DNA from: G016756615 sp050958605
GTDB taxonomy: Bacteria > Pseudomonadota > Alphaproteobacteria > Rhizobiales > Rhizobiaceae
DNA length: 64,000 nt
Reading direction: 5' to 3'
NCBI RefSeq assembly: GCF_050958605.1
Contig: NZ_JBJHDO010000002.1
Coordinates: 248,001 to 312,000, forward strand
Shown here: positions 8,217 through 16,117 of the stretch, piece by piece
Layout: each line of letters starts with the position of its first letter
Numbering within the stretch: the stretch's first letter is position 1
Position numbers and translations under genes: made by a program
Notes under the pieces: generated by a model
The model's input: the letters and a program-made list of their open reading frames with translations, nothing else
The model's database searches: none
What the model was told of the DNA's origin: nothing

Positions 8217-9423
8217 AGGCGCCGTTGCTGACCACCCGCCTGCCGGCCTTGTAGACATCGCGTTTCCCCGGGACAGCGACCACGGCTTCCGGGATGTGCT
8301 CGGCCCCCAGCGTCACGAAGTCGGCTTTCGCACCCACGCACAGGCCGTAGCCTTCAAGACCCAACGCCTTCGCGCCGGCCTCGGTAACCACTTCGAAGGC
8401 CACGCGAAGCTCGTCATCCGTGTAGAAGCCGGAACGGTAGCCGATCATCATGGCACGGCCCAGCATATCGCCGTCGCCATAGGGCCACCAGGAATCGCGG
8501 ATGTTGTCGCTGCCGCTGAAGACGGTGACGCCGGCCCGACGCAGTTCGAGCACGGGCGGGAAAGCATGGTTGCCGGGAGCGTTGGTCATGATGGAAACGC
8601 CGGCAGCCGCAAGCTTCTCGGCGGTTTTCCCGAGCGTATCGGCGGAAACGTCGCCCAATGCATAGGCGTGGCTGACCGCGACCTTCCCCTCCATGCCCAA
8701 AGCCCGCGTGCGTTTTGCGATCTCCTCGATCTGGAAGACGCCGAGCGTGCCGCCGTCATGCAGGTGGATATCGACCGGCACGCCGCGCTTTTCGGCGATG
8801 CCGAACACGACGTCGAGATGTCCGTTGACATCGCGATCGAACGATGCGGGGTCGAGCCCGCCAATGGCGTCGCAGCCGAGGTCGAAGGCTGCGTCCAGCA
8901 GATCCGGCGTGCCCGGACAGGTGAGGATGCCGCTTTGCGGAAAGGCGACGAGCTGGATGTCGATGACATCAAGATATTCCTCCCGGACGGCCAGGATGGT
9001 CTCCAGCGACTTCAGCCCCACGCTTCCGTCTACCATGACGTGGCTGCGCATCTGGGTGGAGCCGTTGGAGAGGCAGAGCTCGAGCTGGCTGCGGGCGCGC
9101 ACCTCCATGGGCGCGGCCTCAGCCATGTTCTGGCGCTGGAACTCCACGCGCTCGTGCACGTCGAAGCCGCTTGTGCAGGGCTTATGCGGCTTCCACGCAT
9201 CGCCGTAGAAGCTCGTGTCGAGGTGGATGTGTCCTTCGACGAAGGCAGGAACGACCAGCATGCCGCCTAGATCGACCTCATCACGCGCCCGCATGCCCGC
9301 TGCTTCCGAGCCGATGGCCGTGATTGTGCCGTCGAGCACGGCGAACGCCGCGGTCATGCCGTCGGAGAGCCTCGCATTGGTGAAGAGTGTGTCGGCGACA
9401 TCGGTCATGAGAAGGATCTCCAT
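8197..9423 (-). CDS. Amidohydrolase family protein, cytosine deaminase-like
   Basis: A metal-dependent hydrolase of 408 residues. The metal-binding HxH is in FVEGHIHLDTSF (His65, His67), a third histidine in VDIHLHDGG, a fourth in SHAYALGD, and the catalytic aspartate in SGSDNIRDSWWPYGDGDM, the last block being typical of cytosine deaminase and N-isopropylammelide-type enzymes. It probably deaminates or hydrolyses a small N-heterocycle or amide in the cytoplasm. It is convergent with the GntR gene and overlaps it by 20 bases. A start at the internal ATG (residue 6) is possible. The substrate is not determinable. A role in the adjacent kynurenine locus cannot be excluded but has no direct support. 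Confidence 0.82.
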   Translation of the reverse strand: MEILLMTDVADTLFTNARLSDGMTAAFAVLDGTITAIGSEAAGMRARDEVDLGGMLVVPAFVEGHIHLDTSFYGDAWKPHKPCTSGFDVHERVEFQRQNMAEAAPMEVRARSQLELCLSNGSTQMRSHVMVDGSVGLKSLETILAVREEYLDVIDIQLVAFPQSGILTCPGTPDLLDAAFDLGCDAIGGLDPASFDRDVNGHLDVVFGIAEKRGVPVDIHLHDGGTLGVFQIEEIAKRTRALGMEGKVAVSHAYALGDVSADTLGKTAEKLAAAGVSIMTNAPGNHAFPPVLELRRAGVTVFSGSDNIRDSWWPYGDGDMLGRAMMIGYRSGFYTDDELRVAFEVVTEAGAKALGLEGYGLCVGAKADFVTLGAEHIPEAVVAVPGKRDVYKAGRRVVSNGAFIGKSR

Positions 9424-9674
9424 TCCGAGGTTACCTTATCGGCCTGAGGCGCTTGGCTGGCAAGGCTTGCTCGGAATCGAGGACTACACGCGCTCGCTCT
9501 ACAATCCTCGGCTTTTGCCTGCCATGTTTCGGCGGGCCGCGCCTTCATTCCATGCTCGCATAAGCTTGAGCTGCTAAGCGGCTCCGAGATTCTGGCTACC
9601 CGCCTGATGCCGAACCCTCTAGGCAGGCTCATGTGGCTTCGCCCACGCTTCACCTGCTTAGCTTCTCTTTGGCC

Positions 9675-9717
9675 GCAGGTTTTCGTCGGAAAACCGTGGG
9701 ACATTTTCCGAAACCTG
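9675..9717 (+). promoter_or_regulatory. Imperfect hairpin just upstream of a strong ribosome binding site
   Basis: GCAGGTTTTCGTCGGAAAA (9675-9693) and TTTTCCGAAACCTGC (9703-9717) can pair with a four-base bulge, ending 4 bases before the AGGAGG at 9721. A smaller hairpin (GTGG..CCAC) lies about 40 bases earlier. The 309-base gap from 9424 otherwise shows no gene. The structure could influence translation of the following small gene or act as a terminator-like barrier; no T tract follows. Confidence 0.35.
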
Positions 9718-9732
9718 CTTAGGAGGCAGAAC

Positions 9733-10209
9733 ATGGCTGAGGTTTCTTCCGGTTCTGGAGCGGCGAGCTTGCGCGCTTTGCTCAACCAGGGGCTCATCCG
9801 CACCGAAGCACCTGGTGTCGACGCACTCGAGGGCATGCGGCGGAAAATCGCCGAGGCCGCGACACAGACGATCGTCGCGCGGTCGCGCCTCGACCCTGCG
9901 CAGAATATCGTTTCGCAGGACGAATCCGATGGGGAGGAATGGAGCGCGGAGACGCAAGGCAGTCACGGCTACCTTCCGAACGCAAGCACCTTCGCCGGCG
10001 ACGTCGCGGCGTCGCCGGCCTCCGATGCAAGGCCGATGACGGCCGGGATCGCCGACGAGACAAGACCGGCCCACGCCGTGAATGGCGACCAGCGCGCTAC
10101 CTCCTTGCGATCGCACCTTGTCTGGCAGGAGGACCAGTTCGACGATGGCGATGACGGGATCTATTCCCCGATCCTCAGGGTTACCCGACGCGCCGACGCC
10201 AATCTTTGA
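9733..10209 (+). CDS. Hypothetical protein, 158 residues
   Basis: I do not recognise this protein. The start at ATG 9733 is supported by a perfect AGGAGG six bases upstream. The N-terminal 45 residues look helical and conserved in style (LRALLNQGLIRTEAPGVDALEGMRRKIAEAATQTIVARSRL in outline), followed by a polar, acidic, low-complexity tail that includes DQFDDGDDG and ends RVTRRADANL. There is no signal peptide or membrane segment. The gene stands alone between two minus-strand genes. An opposite-strand frame of similar length exists but lacks a good ribosome binding site, so the plus-strand reading is preferred. Confidence 0.5.
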   Translation: MAEVSSGSGAASLRALLNQGLIRTEAPGVDALEGMRRKIAEAATQTIVARSRLDPAQNIVSQDESDGEEWSAETQGSHGYLPNASTFAGDVAASPASDARPMTAGIADETRPAHAVNGDQRATSLRSHLVWQEDQFDDGDDGIYSPILRVTRRADANL

Positions 10210-10224
10210 CGACGAACCGCCTTT

Positions 10225-11646
10225 TCAGGTGACGCGCTTGAGGATCTGAAGCAGGAACTCGAAGCTTTTGCCGTAGGGCGGGCGTAGAAGCGCGCTTCCA
10301 TTCAGCCGTGATTGGATGAAGACCGGCTTCTCCTTGCTGAAGGTGCGGAAGCCCCATTGGCCGTGATAGGCGCCCATGCCGCTGGCGCCGACGCCGCCGA
10401 AGGGCTGCTCTTCCTGGGCAATGTGCAGGAGGCAATCGTTGATGGTCACGCCTCCAGCCGATGTTTCGCGCAGGATCCTTCGGCAATTGCCGCGATCACG
10501 ACCGAACCAGTAGAGCGCCAGCGGGCGATCGCCCCGGTTCACATGGTCGATGGCTTCGGCGACCCCGTCATATTCGAGGATCGGCAGGATCGGCCCGAAG
10601 ATCTCTTCGCGCAGCAGGCGGCAGTCTGGCGTGGCGCCGATCACCAAGGTCGGCGGAAACTTGCGATCGCCAGTTTCAAGTGTCTCGCCTGCTGGATTGA
10701 TCTCGACGATTTCCGCACCCGCTTCCTGCGCTTCGGCAACCATCGTCCGCAGACGTTCATAGTGTCGGTCGGTCACGATGGCCGTGTAGTCGGGATTTCC
10801 GCGCAGGGTCGGATAGAGCCCTGCCATGGCCTTGGCCAGCCTGTCCGCAATGGGCCGGCTCTGACCGGCGGGCACCAGCAGGTAGTCCGGCGCTATGCAG
10901 GTCTGGCCGGCATTGAGCAGCTTGCCGTAAGCAATGCTGGAGGCGGCTGCGTCGAGGTCGCATGAAGGATCGAGGATAGCGGGCGACTTGCCGCCGAGCT
11001 CGAGGGTGACCGGCGTCAGGTTCGCCGCAGCCGCCTGGGCGACCTCTCGGCCCACCGCTGTCGAGCCGGTGAAAAAGAGATGGTCGAAGGGCAGGGCGAC
11101 GAAAGCTTTTCCGACGCCGGCGTCGCCGGTGACGACGTGGACTTCGTCCGGCGTGAAATGCTCGCCGACGAGCCGCGCCAGAAGATCCGAATAGCCGGGC
11201 GTGAGCTCCGACGGCTTGAGGAGCGCCCGATTGCCGGCGGCGAGCGCGGCGGTGAGCGGTGCAATCGCAAGCTGGAAGGGGTAGTTCCAGGGCGAGACGA
11301 TGCCGACCACGCCGAGCGGCTGCGGAAGCAACCGGTTCTTGCCCGGCCGGAAGTGCAAGCTTGTCGGGACGCGCCGTTCGCGCATCCACGCCTTGAGGTG
11401 GGACAAAGCATGCCTGATCCCGGCGCGGACCACGAGCAACTCGGCCACGCGCGTCTCGTGAATGGAACGCCCGCCGAAATCCGTGTCGATCGCCGCGCAA
11501 ATTGTGGCTTCATGCCGTTCCGTCAGGGCCAGGAGTCTTTCAAGACGCGCTTTGCGCACCGCGAAGGAGGGAAACGGTTCTGCCGCGAAGGCGCGCCGTT
11601 GCGCCTCGAAGCGTTCCCTCAAGCCGTCCCGTTCGACATGAAGCAT
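10225..11646 (-). CDS. Aldehyde dehydrogenase, coniferyl aldehyde dehydrogenase-like
   Basis: A 473-residue NAD(P)-dependent aldehyde dehydrogenase. Catalytic and cofactor blocks are present in order: SPWNYPFQLAIAPL, the KPSE cofactor motif, FTGSTAVGREV, the general-base Glu in ELGGKSP, the nucleophilic Cys in NAGQTCIAPDY, and EEIFGPILPIL. The NAGQTCIAPDY form and the short N-terminus match class 3 and coniferyl-aldehyde-type dehydrogenases, which oxidise aromatic or long-chain aldehydes to acids. It is divergent from the zinc alcohol dehydrogenase gene with about 150 bases between, so the two may work as an alcohol-aldehyde-acid oxidation pair. Confidence 0.9.
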   Translation of the reverse strand: MLHVERDGLRERFEAQRRAFAAEPFPSFAVRKARLERLLALTERHEATICAAIDTDFGGRSIHETRVAELLVVRAGIRHALSHLKAWMRERRVPTSLHFRPGKNRLLPQPLGVVGIVSPWNYPFQLAIAPLTAALAAGNRALLKPSELTPGYSDLLARLVGEHFTPDEVHVVTGDAGVGKAFVALPFDHLFFTGSTAVGREVAQAAAANLTPVTLELGGKSPAILDPSCDLDAAASSIAYGKLLNAGQTCIAPDYLLVPAGQSRPIADRLAKAMAGLYPTLRGNPDYTAIVTDRHYERLRTMVAEAQEAGAEIVEINPAGETLETGDRKFPPTLVIGATPDCRLLREEIFGPILPILEYDGVAEAIDHVNRGDRPLALYWFGRDRGNCRRILRETSAGGVTINDCLLHIAQEEQPFGGVGASGMGAYHGQWGFRTFSKEKPVFIQSRLNGSALLRPPYGKSFEFLLQILKRVT

Positions 11647-11795
11647 TTCGCTCTTGTCCTTGCCGTCGCCAGGACATGCTCCATCACTTCGTCGTCGATC
11701 TCAAGCCCACGCGATCGCTATTGCCGCGTGTCCGAAGGAGACCATATGAATTGGCGGCCGGCCGCGTCCCGCCGGTCTCGACCGTGGAGCATGCC

Positions 11796-12779
11796 ATGAA
11801 AGCGATGGTGCTCGAGAGGGTCGGAATGGCGCTTGTCCCGACAGAACGCGGCGATCCGCTCCCGGGGCCAGGCGAAATCCGTCTCACGGTGGAAGCCTGC
11901 GCCGTCTGCCGTACCGACCTTCACGTCGTGGACGGAGATCTTCCGCACCCCAGGCTGCCGCTTGTCCCGGGCGATGAGATCGTCGGCATCGTCGATTGTG
12001 TTGGAGAGGGTGTCGACCGGGCGAGGCTTGGCCGGCGCGTCGGCGTGCCCTGGCTTGGCCATATTTGCGGGACTTGTCGTTTTTGTCGTTCCGGCGCCGA
12101 GAATCTCTGCGATCGACCGTTGTTCACCGGCTACACGCGGGACGGCGGTTTCGCGACCCATGTCGTCGCCGACGCCGAATACGCGTTCGAACTCGACGCC
12201 GAGGCTGACCCGGTGGCGCTTGCTCCCCTTCTTTGCGCTGGGCTGATCGGGTGGCGCTCCCTGGTCAAAGCCGGGGAGGGGCGGCGCATCGGCCTTTACG
12301 GCTTCGGCGCCGCCGCCCACATCATCGCCCAGGTCTGTGTTTGGCAAGGGCGTGAGGTCTTTGCCTTCACTCGGACTGACGACCTGGAGGCGCAGCGTTT
12401 TGCAAAAAGCCTCGGGTCAGTCTGGGCCGGCGGGTCGGACGAGAGGCCGCCCGAGCCGCTCGATGCCGCCATCATCTTCGCGCCGGTGGGAGCGCTGGTC
12501 CCCCGGGCCCTGCTCGCCGTGCGCAAGGGTGGGCGCGTGGTCTGCGGCGGCATCCATATGAGCGACATCCCCGCCATGCCCTATGCACTCCTCTGGGAAG
12601 AGAGGCAGCTCGTCTCCGTCGCGAACCTGACGCGTCGCGACGCGACGGAGTTCTTCCCGGTCGCCGCGAAAGCGGGCGTCAGGACGCATACGACGACCTA
12701 TCCGCTGGAGCGTGCAAACGAGGTGCTGACCGACCTTCGCGAGGGGCGTCTCAGCGGCGCGGCGGTGTTGATCCCGTGA
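11796..12779 (+). CDS. Zinc-dependent alcohol dehydrogenase, MDR superfamily
   Basis: A 327-residue medium-chain dehydrogenase. Catalytic zinc ligands are in CAVCRTDLHVVDG (Cys near residue 38) and PGDEIVG, and the structural zinc cysteines are in CGTCRFCRSGAENLC. The Rossmann motif appears as GLYGFGAAAHI. The start ATG 11796 gives MKAMVLERVG, the normal N-terminus; the frame extends upstream but without family-like sequence. It catalyses NAD(P)-linked alcohol/aldehyde interconversion. It is divergent from an aldehyde dehydrogenase gene. The substrate is unknown. Confidence 0.88.
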   Translation: MKAMVLERVGMALVPTERGDPLPGPGEIRLTVEACAVCRTDLHVVDGDLPHPRLPLVPGDEIVGIVDCVGEGVDRARLGRRVGVPWLGHICGTCRFCRSGAENLCDRPLFTGYTRDGGFATHVVADAEYAFELDAEADPVALAPLLCAGLIGWRSLVKAGEGRRIGLYGFGAAAHIIAQVCVWQGREVFAFTRTDDLEAQRFAKSLGSVWAGGSDERPPEPLDAAIIFAPVGALVPRALLAVRKGGRVVCGGIHMSDIPAMPYALLWEERQLVSVANLTRRDATEFFPVAAKAGVRTHTTTYPLERANEVLTDLREGRLSGAAVLIP

Positions 12780-12953
12780 AAGGATGCAACGCTCTGTCGG
12801 CGGGCCTGTCCCGGGAGATTTCCGGCAGGTGGAACCCCGGCGTCCCTTTCGACGGCCAATGCGCTGTTCGGTTCAAATGATTCAGCGAATTGTCCTAGTA
12901 TTCGTAATCCACCATTAAGCATCTGAAATATAACAGGTTGTTCACCATCTATC

Positions 12954-12970
12954 TTAACCGGTCCGGTAAC
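12954..12970 (+). promoter_or_regulatory. TTAACC-containing near-palindrome upstream of the pilin gene
   Basis: TTAACCGGTCCGGTAAC lies 50 bases before the Flp pilin start. TTAACC is the half-site recognised by CtrA-type regulators, and pilin genes are CtrA targets in Caulobacter; ctrA is present in this window. A second TTAA lies at 12914-12917. The assignment is suggestive only. Confidence 0.3.
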
Positions 12971-13020
12971 GGATCGCGGCTAGGTTCCACGCGTAATCAC
13001 AACGGGCGAGAGGAACTCCG

Positions 13021-13215
13021 ATGTTTGACCTGCTTAAGAAGTTCAAGAATGACGAAAGCGGCGCAACCGCGATCGAATACGGCCTGATTGCCGCCTTGAT
13101 TGCCATCGCCGTCATCGGCGGCGCGCAGTACGTTGGCAAAGAAACTTCACAGAAATTCGTGGATATTGGTGACAAGCTGAAGGAAGCCAAGCCGACTCCT
13201 GTCACCCCCGAGTGA
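13021..13215 (+). CDS. Flp/Fap-type IVb pilin
   Basis: A 64-residue pilin precursor. The leader MFDLLKKFKNDESG ends at the Gly-Ala prepilin-peptidase site, followed by the conserved ATAIEYGLIAALI core with Glu5 and Tyr6 of the mature protein, then a hydrophobic helix and a short polar tail. It would be assembled by a Tad/Cpa secretion system into adhesive pili. No cpa or tad genes are in the window, so this copy is detached from its assembly locus or is an additional pilin. An intrinsic terminator follows 30 bases after the stop, making it a monocistronic unit. The start is preceded by GAGAGGAACTCCG. Confidence 0.92.
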   Translation: MFDLLKKFKNDESGATAIEYGLIAALIAIAVIGGAQYVGKETSQKFVDIGDKLKEAKPTPVTPE

Positions 13216-13244
13216 TAGGAATAGCTTAGGTCGACCATGCTCTG

Positions 13245-13270
13245 GGGCTGCCATTCGGCGGCCCTTTTTC
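13245..13270 (+). terminator. Intrinsic terminator of the pilin gene
   Basis: GGGCTGCC-ATTC-GGCGGCCC forms an 8-bp stem (one G-T pair) with a four-base loop, followed directly by TTTTTC. It is placed 30 bases after the pilin stop. Confidence 0.85.
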
Positions 13271-13499
13271 TTGTTTCGGGCTGCTGCCCAGTTCGGTACC
13301 GCAGCCGGTGAGGGCGGCGGGGGCAATATCTGTCATACGCAAGATCTACTTATTGGACCGGCAGTGCGCGCTCGCTAAATCACAGCCTCGACCAAGGTCC
13401 GCGTCAGCTAGAGTATTTCTGTTTTTGATTAAATCGGCCGATTCCGCCAAATGTGATTCAAATGCCGGCTGGGAAGGAGGCCGGCACGGATGACGCGAC

Positions 13500-13991
13500 C
13501 TACGGCAGCCGCTCCAATCGCCCCTTCAAGTCATCGCTCAGCGTTCGCACGATCCCGGTGGTCTTGCGAATATCCGCTTCGCCGAGAGCCGCGCCCACGG
13601 TCGATGCGATCGCCAGGAGCCGGGCATCGAGCTCACGATAGCGCGCTTCGCCTTCGGACGTGAGTTGCACGAGCTTCGAGCGTCGGTGCCTGGGGTTGTC
13701 GATGAATTTCACGAGGCCCTCGGCCGCGAGTTCGTCCGCCAGCCGCTGCATGCGCTGCCGGCTGGTCGGCCGCATCTGGGCGATCTGCGGGACGGTGAGC
13801 GGACCAAGCAAAGCGAGGCTTCGCATGAAGCCGAACGCACCGCCGCCCCAATTCGTGATATGCTCGGTCTTCTGGCCGACGGCTCGTATCCTGAAGAAGC
13901 ACTGGGCCACTTCGAGCATCAGCTCGGCAATCGCCTCGCTCTTGCTGTTCACGCTTTCTTCCACCCCTGTCCCGCGTCGCGCTGCTCCCAA
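13500..13991 (-). CDS. MarR family transcriptional regulator
   Basis: A winged-helix regulator of up to 163 residues. The DNA-binding part shows LTVPQIAQMRPTSRQRMQRLADELAAEGLVKFIDNPRHRRSKLVQLTSEG, with the MarR wing in NPRHRRSK (about residues 100-107). Flanking helices make the dimer interface. A GTG at 13952 preceded by GGAAGAAAGC is an alternative start giving about 150 residues. It is divergent from a methyltransferase gene, and the intervening region contains two copies of a 16-base palindromic site, so autoregulation plus control of the methyltransferase is likely. The ligand is unknown. Confidence 0.85.
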   Translation of the reverse strand: MGAARRGTGVEESVNSKSEAIAELMLEVAQCFFRIRAVGQKTEHITNWGGGAFGFMRSLALLGPLTVPQIAQMRPTSRQRMQRLADELAAEGLVKFIDNPRHRRSKLVQLTSEGEARYRELDARLLAIASTVGAALGEADIRKTTGIVRTLSDDLKGRLERLP

Positions 13992-14129
13992 TTGACCGCA
14001 CCGGTCGCGGGTGAGCAGTGACGGTCAATCATTGTTATGCCCAGCGTCGCACAATGCGGTCAAAGAGATAGAGGGCCTCAATGCACCCAAATGGGTGCAC
14101 GTCAGCTCTCGCTGGGCCAGTTTCTTCAG

Positions 14130-14173
14130 TTGACACCTTAGTTGTCAACTGCCAGAATGACACCTTAGTTGTC
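14130..14173. promoter_or_regulatory. Two copies of TGACACCTTAGTTGTC, probable MarR operators
   Basis: An identical 16-base unit occurs at 14131-14146 and 14158-14173, 27 bases apart. Each unit has the inverted half-sites TGAC and GTC, and the first extends to TTGAC...GTCAA over 14130-14148. They sit between the MarR gene and the divergently transcribed methyltransferase gene. MarR proteins typically bind 16-20 bp palindromes of this size. Confidence 0.65.
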
Positions 14174-14225
14174 GTTTTAGAGGCGATCCTTGCCGAGTAA
14201 CCTCCAAGGAACGAGAGTAGTGGCC

Positions 14226-14726
14226 ATGGCCAGCGACACAGACGGACAACACACCGACGGCGCCGGAACGGCGGGCGTCATAGCGCGACCGCCTCTTCTC
14301 TTTCTCGGCGCTCTTCTGCTCGGCGGCGTCTTGGACCGCCTGCTGCCCTTGCGGTTCGTCGTCCCCGGGAGCGATACCTTTCGCTGGACAATAGCCGCCT
14401 TCTTGATCCTCGTCGGTTTGGCGCTCGCCGTGGCGGGTATTCGCAACTTTTCAAGGGCAGGAACACCGGTCCCCACCAACGAGCCGACCCGTGCGCTGGT
14501 CACGTCCGGCATTCACGGCCGGACCCGCAATCCCATCTATCTCGGCCTGTTTGCCGTCTATGTCGGCATCGGCACGGCCGCGCAAAGCGCTTGGATCCTG
14601 ATCCTTACGCTCCCTCTGGCAATCACGATCCGCTATGGCGTCGTCGCGCGCGAGGAGGCGTATCTGGAACGCCGGTTTGGTGACGCCTATCGGGCCTACA
14701 AGGCCCGCGTCCGCCGCTGGTTGTAG
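14226..14726 (+). CDS. Isoprenylcysteine carboxyl methyltransferase/PEMT-family membrane protein
   Basis: An integral membrane methyltransferase-like protein of about 166 residues. Three to four hydrophobic segments surround the family block TSGIHGRTRNPIYLG (the R-N-P-x-Y motif that contacts S-adenosylmethionine), and the C-terminal block EEAYLERRFGDAYRAYKARVRRWL in outline has the conserved acidic and Tyr residues of the ICMT/PEMT fold. ATG 14226 is chosen; TTG 14190 and GTG 14220 are in frame upstream but weaker. Bacterial members methylate small molecules or lipids, and the substrate here is unknown. Tandem MarR-type operators precede it. Confidence 0.8.
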   Translation: MASDTDGQHTDGAGTAGVIARPPLLFLGALLLGGVLDRLLPLRFVVPGSDTFRWTIAAFLILVGLALAVAGIRNFSRAGTPVPTNEPTRALVTSGIHGRTRNPIYLGLFAVYVGIGTAAQSAWILILTLPLAITIRYGVVAREEAYLERRFGDAYRAYKARVRRWL

Positions 14727-14895
14727 TGATCCTGCGACAATGTCGGAGCGTGGCGCCGACCGCACGAAGGAGCTCCCGCTGTCGCGCCAGTTCACGTTGC
14801 GATTTGCCCCTTGGCCATTGTGGGATAGGTTAGTGCCGGGCGGCAAAGGCGGGAGTGACAAGTGTGTATGCGAGCCGATCGGAATCGTGCCCTAG

Positions 14896-16116
14896 ATGGA
14901 TTCGCTGATCACGGCTGCGGCGCGTGCGCTGGCGGCGGGTGACGCCCTTGGCGCTCTGAACCGGGTCGCGCTCCGCGACGACGCGGCTGCGCTGGCGCTT
15001 CGCGGCATAGCGATGGCGCAACTCGGCGATCTCGTTCGAGCGAGGGCGCTTTTGCGAAGCGCGGCGCGCGCCTTCGGTCCGAAAGAGGCCGTGGCCCGCG
15101 CGAGATGCATCGTCGCCGAGGCAGAGATCGCGCTGGTGTCGCGCGAACTGGGCTGGCCCGAGAAGGCGCTCGACGCGGCGCGGGCGACACTCGAGGTGCA
15201 TGGCGAAGGGGTGAACGCCGCGCATGCGCGCTATCTCCAGATCCGGCGTCTTCTCCTGATCGGCCGCCTCGACGAGGCCGAGCGCGAGCTCGGCGAGCTC
15301 GATCCCGTATCTTTTCCGCCATCGTTGAGGGCAGCATATGAACTCGTGGTTGCGGGAATCGCCATGCGTCGCCTGCGGACGAAAGCGGCACGAGCCGCGC
15401 TGGCTCGGGCCGAGCGCGCCGCGCACCGTGCTGGCATCGTTGCGCTGACGGCGGAAGTGGAAAGCGCGTCTCTCATGCTCAGCACGCCGGTCGCACGCCT
15501 TGTTGCGGCCGACGGGGAACGCCCCCTGCTGCTCGAGGAGGTCGAAGCCTTGCAGGCGTCCGAAGCGCTCGTCGTGGATGCCTGCCGCCATGTCGTGCGC
15601 GGCCCCGGCGCCGTGGTTTCGCTTGCAAGACGTCCGGTCCTGTTCGCACTGGCACGCGCGTTGGGCGAGGCTTGGCCTGCGGACGTGCCAAGGGAAATGC
15701 TCGTTGCCCGGGCATTCGGGGCGAAGCTCGCCGACGAATCGCATCGTGCGCGGTTGCGCGTCGAGGTGGGCCGGCTTCGGGCGGAGCTGCGGACTCTGGC
15801 CGGCATCAGTGCGACCAAGCGCGGGTTTGCGCTGACGCCGCGCCGCGTCCGGCATGTCGCGGTGCTGGCGAGGCCTGTGGAAGAGCGGCACGGGACTGTG
15901 CTCGCCCTCCTTGCCGACGGGGAAACATGGTCGAGTTCGGCGCTGGCCCTTGCGCTCGGCGCCAGCCAGCGCACCGTGCAGCGGGCGCTGGAGACGCTTG
16001 CGGCGACGGGCAAGGTGCAGGCGTTCGGCCACGGACGAGCGCGTCGTTGGATGACCCCACCCGTGCCGGGTTTCACGACGACCTTGTTACTCCCAGCCCC
16101 ATTGCCGAGCGACTAG
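14896..16116 (+). CDS. Helical-repeat protein with C-terminal helix-turn-helix, unknown role
   Basis: A 406-residue protein, unusually rich in Ala and Arg. The first 200 residues are helical pairs resembling tetratricopeptide repeats (for example AALALRGIAMAQLGDLVRAR and ARYLQIRRLLLIGRLDEAE). The C-terminal 70 residues look like a winged helix, with ALALALGASQRTVQRALETL as the HTH helices and GHGRARRWMTPP as the wing end. A middle region LARALGEAWPADVPREMLVARAFG resembles a second DNA-binding or transcriptional-activator segment. It lies 1 base before the beta-propeller gene and is probably co-transcribed with it. A regulator that senses something through its repeat domain is the likely type of function. 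Confidence 0.7.
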   Translation: MDSLITAAARALAAGDALGALNRVALRDDAAALALRGIAMAQLGDLVRARALLRSAARAFGPKEAVARARCIVAEAEIALVSRELGWPEKALDAARATLEVHGEGVNAAHARYLQIRRLLLIGRLDEAERELGELDPVSFPPSLRAAYELVVAGIAMRRLRTKAARAALARAERAAHRAGIVALTAEVESASLMLSTPVARLVAADGERPLLLEEVEALQASEALVVDACRHVVRGPGAVVSLARRPVLFALARALGEAWPADVPREMLVARAFGAKLADESHRARLRVEVGRLRAELRTLAGISATKRGFALTPRRVRHVAVLARPVEERHGTVLALLADGETWSSSALALALGASQRTVQRALETLAATGKVQAFGHGRARRWMTPPVPGFTTTLLLPAPLPSD

Positions 16117-16117
16117 G

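Noticed and set aside
9658..10116. Minus-strand frame opposite the small 158-residue gene
   Set aside because: No ribosome binding site and Arg/Gly-rich composition; the plus-strand frame has AGGAGG at the right spacing.
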